Below, one piece after another: positions 19,890 to 27,830 of a stretch of 35,535 nucleotides of DNA. How positions within the stretch are numbered: the stretch's first letter is position 1; each line of letters starts with the position of its first letter. Source of the DNA: Clostridiaceae bacterium (lineage in GTDB: Bacteria; Bacillota; Clostridia; Clostridiales; Clostridiaceae); NCBI GenBank assembly GCA_029219285.1, contig JAQXTC010000011.1:1-35535 (forward strand), in the 5' to 3' direction. A model generated the notes under the pieces. It did not search any database and was not told the DNA's origin. It worked only from the letters and a program-made list of their open reading frames with translations. The translations under genes and the position numbers were made by a program.

Positions 19890-21257
19890 CTACAATGCCT
19901 TACTTATAGCTTCTCTTAAATTATTCACTCCAATTACCTTAATGTTTTTATTGGTAATTTTCTCTTTATTTCTAGCAGGCATAATAATATATTCAAACCC
20001 CATTTTTTCAGCTTCATTAGCAAGCCTATCTGCTGATGCAATTGGTCTAATTTCTCCTGTCAGACCGACTTCTCCAATAATCATTACCTTTGGTAATGTT
20101 ATTCCTTTATTTTTAGCACTTGATAATAATGCTAATGCAACACCTAAATCTGCAGTAGTACCATCAATATTTAATCCACCTACAACATTTACATACACAT
20201 CACTATTATAAAAAGGAACTCTAAGTTTCTTTTCTAGTACTGCTAATATCAAACTAACTCTTTGATGATCTATTCCTACTGAAGTTCTCCTTGGCATTGG
20301 TGCATTAGTTTGTGACACCAATGCTTGAACTTCTACAAGTATTGGCCTAGTACCTTCCATTATACCTATTACCACCGAACCTTCTTGATTGAATGTAGTA
20401 TCTTCCAAGAACATTCTTGAAGGATCATAAATTTCAACAAGTCCTTCTTCTCTCATTTCGAAAACTCCTATTTCGCTTGTTGTTCCGAAACGATTTTTCA
20501 TTGTCCTAAGTATTCTAAATTCTTCTGTTCTTTCCCCTTGAAAATACAGAACGGTATCAACCATATGTTCCAATACTCTTGGTCCAGCAAGTTCACCTTG
20601 TTTAGTAACATGTGCAACAATAAACAATGGTAAGTTTCTACTCTTTCCAATTCTCATTAGTTGATTAGAACATTCTCTAACTTGTGAAACACTCCCTGGC
20701 GCTGAAGTTATTCCTTCTTTGAAAATTGTTTGAATTGAATCTATGATAACAAATACTGGTTTTATCTCATCAATATAAACCTCAATGGTATCTAGATTTG
20801 TTTCAGAAACTATATATAAATTATCAGAAGTAACTCCTAACCTGTCACCTCTAATCTTAATTTGTTCTTCTGATTCTTCTCCAGAAACATATAAAACTTT
20901 TCCATATTGCTTAGCTATATTATTAGAAGTTTGAAGAAGAAGTGTGGACTTACCTATTCCTGGATCTCCTGAAATTAATGTTAATGATCCTTTTACTAAT
21001 CCTCCACCTAAAACTCTATCTAATTCTTTTAATTTAGTTTTAAATCTTTCTTTTTCTCCAGACTTAATATCAGTAATTGTTTTAGGCATATTTTCTGGGC
21101 GAATACTTTTACTTATCTTTCCTTTAATAACAGTAGCATCATCTTTAACCTCTTCAACAAAGGTATTCCATGCATTACACGAAGGGCACTTCCCAAGCCA
21201 TTTTGGTGATTCATATCCACATTCTTGACATGTAAAAATTGATTTTATTTTAGCCAT
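19890..21257 (-). CDS. radA: DNA repair protein RadA/Sms
   Basis: RadA is a RecA-like ATPase that promotes branch migration in recombination. The 455-residue protein has an N-terminal zinc finger (CQECGYESPKWLGKCPSC), Walker A GDPGIGKST (about residues 95-103) and the RadA-specific KNRFG motif (MKNRFGTTSEIGVFEM). The C-terminal Lon-protease-like domain contains VNVVGGLNIDGTTADLG. AAAAGGAG precedes the ATG. It is the first gene of a radA-disA pair. In many relatives clpC lies directly upstream; here trxB and a glutaredoxin gene intervene. Confidence 0.97.
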   Translation of the reverse strand: MAKIKSIFTCQECGYESPKWLGKCPSCNAWNTFVEEVKDDATVIKGKISKSIRPENMPKTITDIKSGEKERFKTKLKELDRVLGGGLVKGSLTLISGDPGIGKSTLLLQTSNNIAKQYGKVLYVSGEESEEQIKIRGDRLGVTSDNLYIVSETNLDTIEVYIDEIKPVFVIIDSIQTIFKEGITSAPGSVSQVRECSNQLMRIGKSRNLPLFIVAHVTKQGELAGPRVLEHMVDTVLYFQGERTEEFRILRTMKNRFGTTSEIGVFEMREEGLVEIYDPSRMFLEDTTFNQEGSVVIGIMEGTRPILVEVQALVSQTNAPMPRRTSVGIDHQRVSLILAVLEKKLRVPFYNSDVYVNVVGGLNIDGTTADLGVALALLSSAKNKGITLPKVMIIGEVGLTGEIRPIASADRLANEAEKMGFEYIIMPARNKEKITNKNIKVIGVNNLREAISKAL

Positions 21258-21370
21258 TTTAGACTCCTTTTCTCTACTGATATTGGTTGTTCACCTATTT
21301 TATAATATCACATAATTAATTCGTATTAATAGTAATTATTAAAAATTAATTTACATTAAATATAATCTTC

Positions 21371-21529
21371 TTATAAAATCATTGCCGCTTCTTTATTTTC
21401 ATTCATTTCAATTAATTTCTTATACAATCCAATAGGTGGCTCATCACGTCCTTCTCATTTTAATTCTATCAGTTTTATTAAATTGTAGTCGTCTTTTCGT
21501 GCATTTATTTTTATTTTAATTATCCACAC
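21371..21529 (-). pseudogene. Possible decayed small gene with in-frame TGA
   Basis: The minus-strand frame from GTG (21529) to TAA (21371) has 53 codons and is interrupted by one TGA at codon 25 (21455-21457). The two halves read MWIIKIKINARKDDYNLIKL and, after the stop, EGRDEPPIGLYKKLIEMNE. The composition (charged, with PPIG and KKLIEM) looks like real protein rather than random A/T sequence. There is no good ribosome binding site before the GTG. I do not recognise the family. Chance is not excluded. Confidence 0.35.
21520..21528 (+). promoter_or_regulatory. Perfect DnaA box TTATCCACA
   Basis: A single exact match to the DnaA consensus lies in an intergenic region. One copy alone may be chance, but two more exact copies occur at 35239-35289. 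Confidence 0.35.
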
Positions 21530-21593
21530 TGAAAATTACGAATAATTTTTATCTTTTGCGAAATACTAGAATTAAAAACTAGGAGATGATTCC

Positions 21594-21755
21594 ATGATAA
21601 ATCAAACCACCTTTAGTTCATTAAACATTGAAGGTAAAAATACACTTCATGAAAAAAATGATTATAGATTTGATCAAAGCGCTAATTTATCTAATGATGA
21701 AATATCCAATTATATATTAAATTCTAATATAGAAGACCATAACACTATAAAATAA
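21594..21755 (+). CDS. Small hypothetical protein, 53 residues
   Basis: The ATG at 21594 has AGGAG eight bases upstream, a convincing ribosome binding site. The product begins MINQTTFSSLNIEGKNTLHE and is hydrophilic and rich in Asn, Ser and Asp. It has no Cys, no Trp and no membrane segment. I do not recognise it. It sits alone between the decayed frame and the glutaredoxin gene. No clear sigma-A promoter is visible; GAATA followed by AATACTA loosely resembles a sporulation-sigma promoter, which is weak evidence. Confidence 0.5.
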   Translation: MINQTTFSSLNIEGKNTLHEKNDYRFDQSANLSNDEISNYILNSNIEDHNTIK

Positions 21756-21786
21756 TCCCCAAATAATTATTTTCACATATATTATA

Positions 21787-21815
21787 TTGAAAATGTTTTT
21801 CAAAAGTAATAGTAT
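21787..21815 (+). promoter_or_regulatory. Probable promoter of the glutaredoxin gene
   Basis: TTGAAA (21787-21792) and TAGTAT (21810-21815) are separated by 17 bases, about 40 bases before the ATG. Confidence 0.6.
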
Positions 21816-21855
21816 ATTAATGAATAATAATTATTCCTTAACGGAGGTGTTAATA

Positions 21856-22083
21856 ATGGTAAAAGTTTATACTACTGATTCTTGTCCTTGGTGTGTAAAA
21901 GCTAAAAACTATTTAAAATCTAGAAATGTAAGTTTCGTAGAATTGAATGTAGCTGAAGACATGGAAGCTAGAGAAGAAATGCTAAAAAAGTCTAAGCAAA
22001 TGGGAGTTCCTGTTTTAGACATAAACGGAACAGTTATTATTGGTTTTGATAAGCCTGCTATTGATACAGCTTTAAGTAACTAA
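21856..22083 (+). CDS. Glutaredoxin-like thiol oxidoreductase (CPWC)
   Basis: This 75-residue protein has the thioredoxin fold, MVKVYTTDSCPWCVKAKNYL. The CPWC active site is at residues 10-13, the cis-proline segment is MGVPVLDING and the C-terminus is IIGFDKPAIDTAL, all of NrdH/YruB-type glutaredoxin pattern. I place the start at 21856 with GGAGGTG six bases upstream; the frame extends further back without a ribosome binding site. It faces trxB tail to tail. In clostridia lacking glutathione such small glutaredoxins can be reduced by thioredoxin reductase-like proteins, so a functional pair is likely but inferred. Confidence 0.92.
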   Translation: MVKVYTTDSCPWCVKAKNYLKSRNVSFVELNVAEDMEAREEMLKKSKQMGVPVLDINGTVIIGFDKPAIDTALSN

Positions 22084-22087
22084 TAAT

Positions 22088-22125
22088 AAAAAATGTCTTA
22101 AGAAACCATACTTAAGACATTTTTT
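22088..22125. terminator. Bidirectional terminator between glutaredoxin gene and trxB
   Basis: A 15-bp perfect stem (AAAAAATGTCTTAAG / CTTAAGACATTTTTT) with an 8-base loop sits between two convergent stops. It has U-runs on both strands. Confidence 0.9.
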
Positions 22126-22130
22126 ATGCT

Positions 22131-23060
22131 TTATAATGAATTAATATACTTTTCAGCCTCTAAAGCAGCAATTGTTCCATCTGCTACTGCTGTTGTAATT
22201 TGTCTATACTCTTTATCTCTAACATCACCAGCGGCAAATACTCCTTTTACATTTGTCCTCATATGATCATCGGTAATTATATATCCTTTTTCTGTAAGGT
22301 CTAAATCACCTTTAAATTCATCTGTCTTAGGATCAGTTCCTATGTAACCAAATACAGCATCCATTTTAATTGTTTTTTCTTCACCAGTAATCATGTCTTT
22401 TATAATTGCTTCTTTTACAAAATCATCACCTTGAACATCTATAAGATCTTTATTATAAAGAATTTCAATTTTTTCATTTTGATTTGCTTCTTCAAATACA
22501 GACTTCTCACCTCTAAAGTAATCATACCTTCTTATAATATATACTTTTGATGCAAATCTTGATAAAAATACAGCTTCTTCAAGTGCAGCATTTCCACCAC
22601 CAACAACTCCAACTACTTTATTATCATACATTGCTCCATCGCAAACAGCACAATAATGAATTCCTTTCCCTTCATATCTGCTTTCATTTTTAATTGGTAA
22701 TTTTCTAGGTGTAGCACCAGTAGATATTATTACAGTTTTAGGTTTATAAATATAACTTTCTGTTTCTATTATATTTTTTCCATCTTTAAGACTAACACTC
22801 TCTACTGGATCAAATTCATCTATAACTGCACCCATAACTTCTGCTTGTTCTTGCATCATATCTGCAAGCTTAGAACCCTCTATTTTCTTAAATCCAGGAT
22901 AGTTTTCAATAGTATAACTATTTCTTACTTGACCGCCTACAAAGGCATTCTCTAATAATACCATATCAAGTTTTGCACGTGATGCATATATAGCCGCAGT
23001 AAGACCAGCTGGACCTCCTCCTAAAATAACTAAATCTATTTCTTTAACTTGTTTATTCAA
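22131..23060 (-). CDS. trxB: Thioredoxin reductase (NADPH, FAD)
   Basis: TrxB passes electrons from NADPH through FAD to thioredoxin or glutaredoxin. The 309-residue protein has the FAD loop VILGGGPAGLTAAIYASRA, the redox site CAVCDGAMY (CAVC, two Cys), the NAD(P) loop GVVGGGNAALEEAVFLSR and the C-terminal VFAAGDVRDKEYRQITTAVA. I take TTG at 23060 as start, with AAGGAG eight bases upstream; a longer frame reaches 23081 but overlaps that ribosome binding site. It lies between clpC and the glutaredoxin gene, with its own likely promoter. Confidence 0.94.
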   Translation of the reverse strand: MNKQVKEIDLVILGGGPAGLTAAIYASRAKLDMVLLENAFVGGQVRNSYTIENYPGFKKIEGSKLADMMQEQAEVMGAVIDEFDPVESVSLKDGKNIIETESYIYKPKTVIISTGATPRKLPIKNESRYEGKGIHYCAVCDGAMYDNKVVGVVGGGNAALEEAVFLSRFASKVYIIRRYDYFRGEKSVFEEANQNEKIEILYNKDLIDVQGDDFVKEAIIKDMITGEEKTIKMDAVFGYIGTDPKTDEFKGDLDLTEKGYIITDDHMRTNVKGVFAAGDVRDKEYRQITTAVADGTIAALEAEKYINSL

Positions 23061-23096
23061 AAAATCCACTCCTTGTAGCACTACAAATATTATCTA

Positions 23097-23126
23097 ATTC
23101 TATCATATGATAAGATTAAACAACAA
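23097..23126 (-). promoter_or_regulatory. Probable promoter of trxB
   Basis: TTGTTG (23121-23126) and TAGAAT (23097-23102) are separated by 18 bases on the minus strand, 36 bases ahead of the TTG start. Confidence 0.55.
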
Positions 23127-23154
23127 CAATTATTACTTAATAATATAAATATGA

Positions 23155-23175
23155 GGTAGTTTACAAAAAACTACC
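23155..23175 (-). terminator. Probable terminator after clpC
   Basis: An 8-bp stem (GGTAGTTT / AAACTACC) begins 11 bases past the clpC stop. There is no long U-run on the minus strand, so termination may be partial. Confidence 0.5.
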
Positions 23176-23186
23176 CCGATATCATA

Positions 23187-25643
23187 TTATTTGATTCCTT
23201 CTATTGCTTTTATACTATTAAATTTTAATTTATCTTTATTGACTGAAACTAATAAGCTATCGCCTTTATTAACATTACCTATTAACATTTCTTCACTTAA
23301 TCTGTCTTCCACTTCTTTTATTATTACTCTTCTTAGTGGTCTAGCTCCAAAATTCAAATCAATTCCCTTATCAATCAAGAATTTTTTACTATCATCATTA
23401 AATTGTAAACTGATATTATTTTCTTTTAAACGTTCACCTATAGAATTAAGCATTAAATTTAGTATTGATGACATATTATCTTTAGTTAACTTATGGAATA
23501 CTATTGTCTCATCTAGTCTATTTAAAAATTCAGGTTTAAATGTTTTTTTGAGTTCCTGCATAACATTTTCCTTCATCTTTTCGTATTCACCGTCATCTGT
23601 TGAATCAATTGAAAATCCCATAGACTTTTGCTTTTTAATAGTATGTGCTCCAACATTAGAAGTCATTATAATTATTGTATTTTTAAAATTAACAACTTTG
23701 CCCTTACCATCTGTAAGTCTTCCATCCTCCATAATTTGAAGCAATATATTAAATACATCAGGATGAGCTTTTTCTATTTCATCAAGTAACACAACTGAAT
23801 ATGGTCTTCTTCTTACGGCTTCTGTAAGCTGACCACCTTCTTCGTATCCTACATATCCTGGAGGTGCACCAATTAATCTAGAAACAGTATGTTTTTCCAT
23901 ATACTCAGACATATCTATTCTTATAATACTATTTTCATCTGAAAACATTGCTTCAGCTAAAGCTTTACAAAGTTCAGTTTTTCCAACTCCTGTTGGTCCT
24001 AAAAATATAAAACTTCCTATTGGTCTCTTTGGATCTCTAAGTCCTACTCTTGATCTTCTTACAGCTTGTGCTACAGCCTTTACTGCTTCATTTTGACCTA
24101 TTACTCTCTTATGGAGAGTTTCTTCAAGTTTTAATAATTTATCACTTTCTTTTTGTGTAAGTTTTTCCACAGGAATCTTAGTCCACTCAGCTACAATTTT
24201 AGCTATATTATTTGCGTGTACTGTCAATACTGCATTTGCTCCACCTATACTCCAATTTTCCTTTAATCTTTCAAGTTTGTCTTTAAGTTCTCTTTCACTA
24301 TCTCTAAGAGTAGCTGCTTTTTCAAAATCCTGCATCCTGACAGCTTCCTCTTTTTCTTTTACTACATTATCAATATCTCCCTCAATTTCCTTTAAATCTG
24401 GTGGTACCACAAGATTTTCAATACGTATCTTTGCTGATGCTTCATCCATTAAATCTATAGCCTTATCTGGCATAAATCTATCATTTATATATTTATCAGA
24501 TAGTTCAATAGCTGCATCTAATGCTTCATCTGTTATCTTAACTCCATGATGCTGCTCATATTTAGGTCTTAATCCTTTAAGAATTGCAAGAGTTTCTTCT
24601 TTATCAGGTTCTCCAATTGTTACTGGCTGAAATCTTCTTTCAAGGGCTGAATCTTTCTCTATATACTTTCTATACTCATCAGTAGTAGTTGCTCCAATAC
24701 ATTGAATCTCACCTCTTGCAAGAGCTGGTTTTAATATATTCGATGCATCTATTGCTCCTTCAGCTCCACCTGCACCAACTATAGTATGAATTTCATCAAT
24801 AAAGACAATAACTTCTTTATTATCTTTTAATTCATCCATTACTTTTTTTAATCTTTCTTCAAATTCACCTCTATATTTTGCACCAGCTACCATTGAACTT
24901 AAATCTAAACTCACAACTCTTTTATCCTTTAGATTTTCAGGAATATTTCCTTCAACTATTCTTTGAGCTAATCCTTCAACTACTGCTGTTTTTCCAACTC
25001 CAGGATCTCCTATCAAACATGGATTATTTTTAATTCTTCTACATAAGATTTCTAATACCCTTTGGTTTTCAGCATCTCTTCCTATAACAGGATCTAACTC
25101 ATCATTTCTTGCTGCTTCAGTTAAATCTCTACTGTATTTATCTAATGTTGTTGTTTTTGATTCTTTTTTCTTTTCTTCACTTTGCCCAGCATTTTGATCA
25201 ACAGATTTACCTGATAAAAGTTTCATAATATCTTTATTCAAGCCTGTAAAATCAATGTTAAGTTGATAAAGTATAGTATATGCTACACCTTCTTGTTCTT
25301 TAATTAACGCTAAAAGTAAATGTTCAGGGCTTACATACTTATGATTTAAATTTTTAGCTTCTTCAAAACTTTTATCAAAAACTTTCTTAGTTCTTGGTGT
25401 AAGTAGTAATTCACCTTTAGGCATAGATGATTCTCCATATCCTAAATAATCTTCTATAAAATTCTTTACTACTTTTTCTTCTACTCCATACTTAACCAAT
25501 AAATTTCTGGATTCTCCACCTTCAATTAGCAATCCTAAAAGAATATGTTCTGTTCCTATATATCCATGCTTATATTTTTGCGATTCTTTCTGAGCTTCAA
25601 GAACTACAACTTGTGCTCTCTCAGTAAATTTACCGTATGTCAA
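23187..25643 (-). CDS. clpC: ATP-dependent protease regulatory subunit ClpC
   Basis: ClpC unfolds substrates for ClpP. The protein has about 818 residues. The N-domain starts MTYGKFTERAQ and keeps both glutamates that bind phosphoarginine in Bacillus ClpC (IGTEHILLG and VSPEHLLLA). Then come Walker A1 GDPGVGKT (about 212-219), a UVR/middle domain (RMQDFEKAATLRD), Walker A2 GPTGVGKT, and the C-terminal D2 small domain. TTG at 25643 is the better start (GGAGG eight bases upstream); a GTG at 25652 lies inside the ribosome binding site. It is the last gene of the ctsR operon. Confidence 0.96.
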   Translation of the reverse strand: MTYGKFTERAQVVVLEAQKESQKYKHGYIGTEHILLGLLIEGGESRNLLVKYGVEEKVVKNFIEDYLGYGESSMPKGELLLTPRTKKVFDKSFEEAKNLNHKYVSPEHLLLALIKEQEGVAYTILYQLNIDFTGLNKDIMKLLSGKSVDQNAGQSEEKKKESKTTTLDKYSRDLTEAARNDELDPVIGRDAENQRVLEILCRRIKNNPCLIGDPGVGKTAVVEGLAQRIVEGNIPENLKDKRVVSLDLSSMVAGAKYRGEFEERLKKVMDELKDNKEVIVFIDEIHTIVGAGGAEGAIDASNILKPALARGEIQCIGATTTDEYRKYIEKDSALERRFQPVTIGEPDKEETLAILKGLRPKYEQHHGVKITDEALDAAIELSDKYINDRFMPDKAIDLMDEASAKIRIENLVVPPDLKEIEGDIDNVVKEKEEAVRMQDFEKAATLRDSERELKDKLERLKENWSIGGANAVLTVHANNIAKIVAEWTKIPVEKLTQKESDKLLKLEETLHKRVIGQNEAVKAVAQAVRRSRVGLRDPKRPIGSFIFLGPTGVGKTELCKALAEAMFSDENSIIRIDMSEYMEKHTVSRLIGAPPGYVGYEEGGQLTEAVRRRPYSVVLLDEIEKAHPDVFNILLQIMEDGRLTDGKGKVVNFKNTIIIMTSNVGAHTIKKQKSMGFSIDSTDDGEYEKMKENVMQELKKTFKPEFLNRLDETIVFHKLTKDNMSSILNLMLNSIGERLKENNISLQFNDDSKKFLIDKGIDLNFGARPLRRVIIKEVEDRLSEEMLIGNVNKGDSLLVSVNKDKLKFNSIKAIEGIK

Positions 25644-25666
25644 AACTTTCACCTCCCAATTTATTT

Positions 25667-26683
25667 CTAATCTAATAAAGTTCTCATAACTTTAGCCCTT
25701 TCTATGTCTATATCAAAATCATTAGCTTCTAAATTATTCTTTGTATTAATAAAGGAATCTTTTGTTTTAACCATAATATAATTTAAAATTCTTTTATTGA
25801 TATTTAAAAATCCTAGTTCAGAGCCTAATTTAATATCTGATAATAACTCTAATGCTTCTTTTTCTTTTAAAATTCTAGCATTTTTTAATATTCCATAAGC
25901 TCTATATATCTTATCTTCTAATTGATACTTATGTTCTAACAACATTATTTCTCTACATTTCTTTTCTGCTGATATAATATCGTATATTGTATCCCTCATA
26001 CTTTCAATTATTTGTTTCTCATTAGAACATATTGATGGCTTATTATAAATTTTATATATATTACCAGTAGAATTTAATCTTTCTCCATACAATCCTTCTA
26101 TTACTATTCCCGCTTCATTTAGGCTTTTATCAACATTCTCCATTTCTCCACTTTTAGTTATACCAGGTAAATGTAATATTGCACATACCTTAAACCCAGT
26201 GCCTAAATTTGCAGGATTTGAACTAATATATCCATATCTATCACTAAATGCATATGACATATCTTTACCAATGTAATCATCGACTTTGTTTATATATTCA
26301 TATATATTTTCAAAGTTTAATCCATCTACTATACATTGTATTCTTAGATTTTCTTCCTCATTTATCATTATTGATAATGTTTGGTTTTTATTCACAATAA
26401 ATGCAGACTTATCTTTCCTTTCTATTAATTTATTATTAATAATCTGCATATCTTTATACATTTCAATATTATTTGCATCAATTTCCCAAAGCTTAATAAG
26501 TTCTAAATCATCATCATAAAGCTTGTTTGATATTATGTTAAAAATGTTATCTACATAACTTCTGGCTTCATCATCTTTCATCTTGTCGGTAAACTTATTA
26601 TCATTAAAGTTTCTACCAAGGCTCATTGAAGTATTGATAACAATATCACTAGGATCTAATTCACTCTCCATCCAGTTTCTCAT
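25667..26683 (-). CDS. mcsB: McsB homologue, probably inactive protein-arginine kinase
   Basis: McsB normally phosphorylates arginines to mark proteins for ClpCP. At 338 residues the fold is recognisable: IMINEEENLRIQC, ANLGTG, GLYGE, LEDKIYRAYGILKNARIL. Many catalytic positions are changed. SSRIRLARN is NTSMSLGRN (17-25), losing two arginines; the Cys of CPTNxGTG is Asn (N156); the Arg after GTG is Lys (K165); the Arg before GLYGE is Glu (E196). Of the usual phosphate-binding arginines only that of NLRIQC clearly remains. The frame is intact, so it is conserved as protein, perhaps as a CtsR/ClpC adaptor. It starts 2 bases after mcsA. Confidence 0.88.
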   Translation of the reverse strand: MRNWMESELDPSDIVINTSMSLGRNFNDNKFTDKMKDDEARSYVDNIFNIISNKLYDDDLELIKLWEIDANNIEMYKDMQIINNKLIERKDKSAFIVNKNQTLSIMINEEENLRIQCIVDGLNFENIYEYINKVDDYIGKDMSYAFSDRYGYISSNPANLGTGFKVCAILHLPGITKSGEMENVDKSLNEAGIVIEGLYGERLNSTGNIYKIYNKPSICSNEKQIIESMRDTIYDIISAEKKCREIMLLEHKYQLEDKIYRAYGILKNARILKEKEALELLSDIKLGSELGFLNINKRILNYIMVKTKDSFINTKNNLEANDFDIDIERAKVMRTLLD

Positions 26684-26685
26684 TC

Positions 26686-27198
26686 TTATACTTCCCTCTC
26701 TGAATTTATTGCATTAATTTTATCTCTTATAGTTGCTGCTTTTTCATACTCTTCAGCTATAATATATTTTTGAAGTTCAAGCTTTAAGCTTTTCAGTGTA
26801 TCTTCAACTTTTTCTATAATTTCTGGTTTTGATGGAACCTTACCTGTATAAATGCAATTAGGATTTGATTTTTCTATAATTGGATCTAAATACTCACTAA
26901 AACTTTCATAGCACTTAGGACAACCTAATTTACCTGACTCCTTATACTTAGAATAAGTTGTTCCACACTTTTTACATATAACATCTATCTTAGCTTCAAT
27001 ATTTCTTTCTTGACCAAAATAATCATTCATCATTTTTTCCAAAGAACTCATATCTCCTTGACTCACCATTGTAAAAAATGAATTACTAGACAACTCTTTA
27101 GCACATTGTTCACATAACCATATTTCACTTTTCTTACTATTAACCATTTTTACTAGATGAATTTTAGCTTCATTCTTCTTACATTTTTCACAAAGCAT
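26686..27198 (-). CDS. mcsA: McsA, zinc-binding activator/adaptor of McsB
   Basis: McsA activates McsB and acts as a ClpC adaptor. The 170-residue protein keeps four CxxC pairs: CEKC (3-6), CEQC (29-32), CKKC and CPKC in the middle, which should bind zinc. It ends in a UVR motif (LQKYIIAEEYEKAATIRDKI) of the kind that binds ClpC. The zinc and UVR parts look normal although the partner McsB is divergent. It is the second gene of the operon, 16 bases after ctsR. Confidence 0.95.
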   Translation of the reverse strand: MLCEKCKKNEAKIHLVKMVNSKKSEIWLCEQCAKELSSNSFFTMVSQGDMSSLEKMMNDYFGQERNIEAKIDVICKKCGTTYSKYKESGKLGCPKCYESFSEYLDPIIEKSNPNCIYTGKVPSKPEIIEKVEDTLKSLKLELQKYIIAEEYEKAATIRDKINAINSEREV

Positions 27199-27214
27199 CT
27201 TAATCCTCCCCCCT

Positions 27215-27670
27215 TTAAGATAATATAGCCATTAGCATAGCTTTTAAAACTTCAGCTCTAACTTTGTTCTTGTCTTCTATAGCATTTAAAGTTCTATCAT
27301 TTATAGCCATTTTCATTATTTCTAGTTCTCGTTTAGTTATTAAATCGGATTCATATACTCCTTCTAATACGGAGTTTGCATTATGATAAGTAATTGAATT
27401 ACCAATTGTATCATTAATTAATGTATTTCTTACATCTGCTTTATCATTAGCTAACTGTTTAATTACAATATAGCCTCCTCCACCCCTTCTACTCTCTATT
27501 ACATATCCTTTATCATAGGTGAATCTTGTAGTTAATACATAATTTATTTGAGATGGCGCGCATCTAAACTGATCTGCAAGTTCATTTCTTTGAATTTGTA
27601 CTTGTTGACCACCACTTTCACTAAGCACTTCTTTTATAAAACTTTCTATTATATCTGAAAGTCTTGCCAT
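27215..27670 (-). CDS. ctsR: CtsR, class III stress-gene repressor
   Basis: CtsR represses clp genes and senses heat through its Gly-rich wing. The 151-residue protein begins MARLSDIIESFIKEVLSESG. The winged helix (ELADQFRCAPSQINYVLTTR) carries the wing SRRGGGGYIVIK with four glycines, as in heat-sensing CtsR. AAGGTG precedes the ATG. It heads the ctsR-mcsA-mcsB-clpC operon and should repress it via the operator at 27696-27712. Confidence 0.97.
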   Translation of the reverse strand: MARLSDIIESFIKEVLSESGGQQVQIQRNELADQFRCAPSQINYVLTTRFTYDKGYVIESRRGGGGYIVIKQLANDKADVRNTLINDTIGNSITYHNANSVLEGVYESDLITKRELEIMKMAINDRTLNAIEDKNKVRAEVLKAMLMAILS

Positions 27671-27695
27671 ATTATCACCTTCTTAAACCTTTGTT

Positions 27696-27712
27696 CTTGA
27701 CTTACTTTGACT
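27696..27712 (-). promoter_or_regulatory. CtsR operator
   Basis: On the minus strand AGTCAAA-GTA-AGTCAAG is a direct heptad repeat matching the CtsR consensus (RGTCAAA NNN RGTCAAA) except for the last base. It lies just downstream of the predicted transcription start. Confidence 0.85.
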
Positions 27713-27720
27713 TTATACTT

Positions 27721-27749
27721 ATGGTAATATTAAATATTATTTTTTTCAA
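27721..27749 (-). promoter_or_regulatory. Promoter of the ctsR operon
   Basis: TTGAAA (27744-27749) and TACCAT (27721-27726) are separated by 17 bases on the minus strand. The start would fall near 27714, so the CtsR operator covers the first transcribed bases. Confidence 0.6.
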
Positions 27750-27830
27750 GTAATATTATAACTCATAATGACTAAAAATATAAATTTTGAGCATAATATT
27801 TTTTGTATATTTTTAATTTAGGAGGAATAT

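Larger units (their letters stand above)
21258..21593. other. Gene-poor, A/T-rich gap upstream of radA
   Basis: This 336-base stretch holds the radA 5' region (a possible -10 box TATTAT near 21303, without a clear -35), a decayed minus-strand reading frame (21371-21529), and a perfect DnaA box (21520-21528). I see no RNA gene in it. Confidence 0.5.

Noticed and set aside
21455-21457. TGA read as selenocysteine
   Set aside because: No stem-loop of SECIS type follows and no Sec-containing family is recognised; decay or chance is simpler.
21520-21528. Replication origin near the lone DnaA box
   Set aside because: One box without a cluster, DUE or dnaA/dnaN neighbours is not enough.
23191-23739. 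182-codon plus-strand frame opposite clpC
   Set aside because: Antisense shadow of clpC; hydrophobic, Ser/Leu-rich translation typical of reverse-complement A/T-rich coding sequence.
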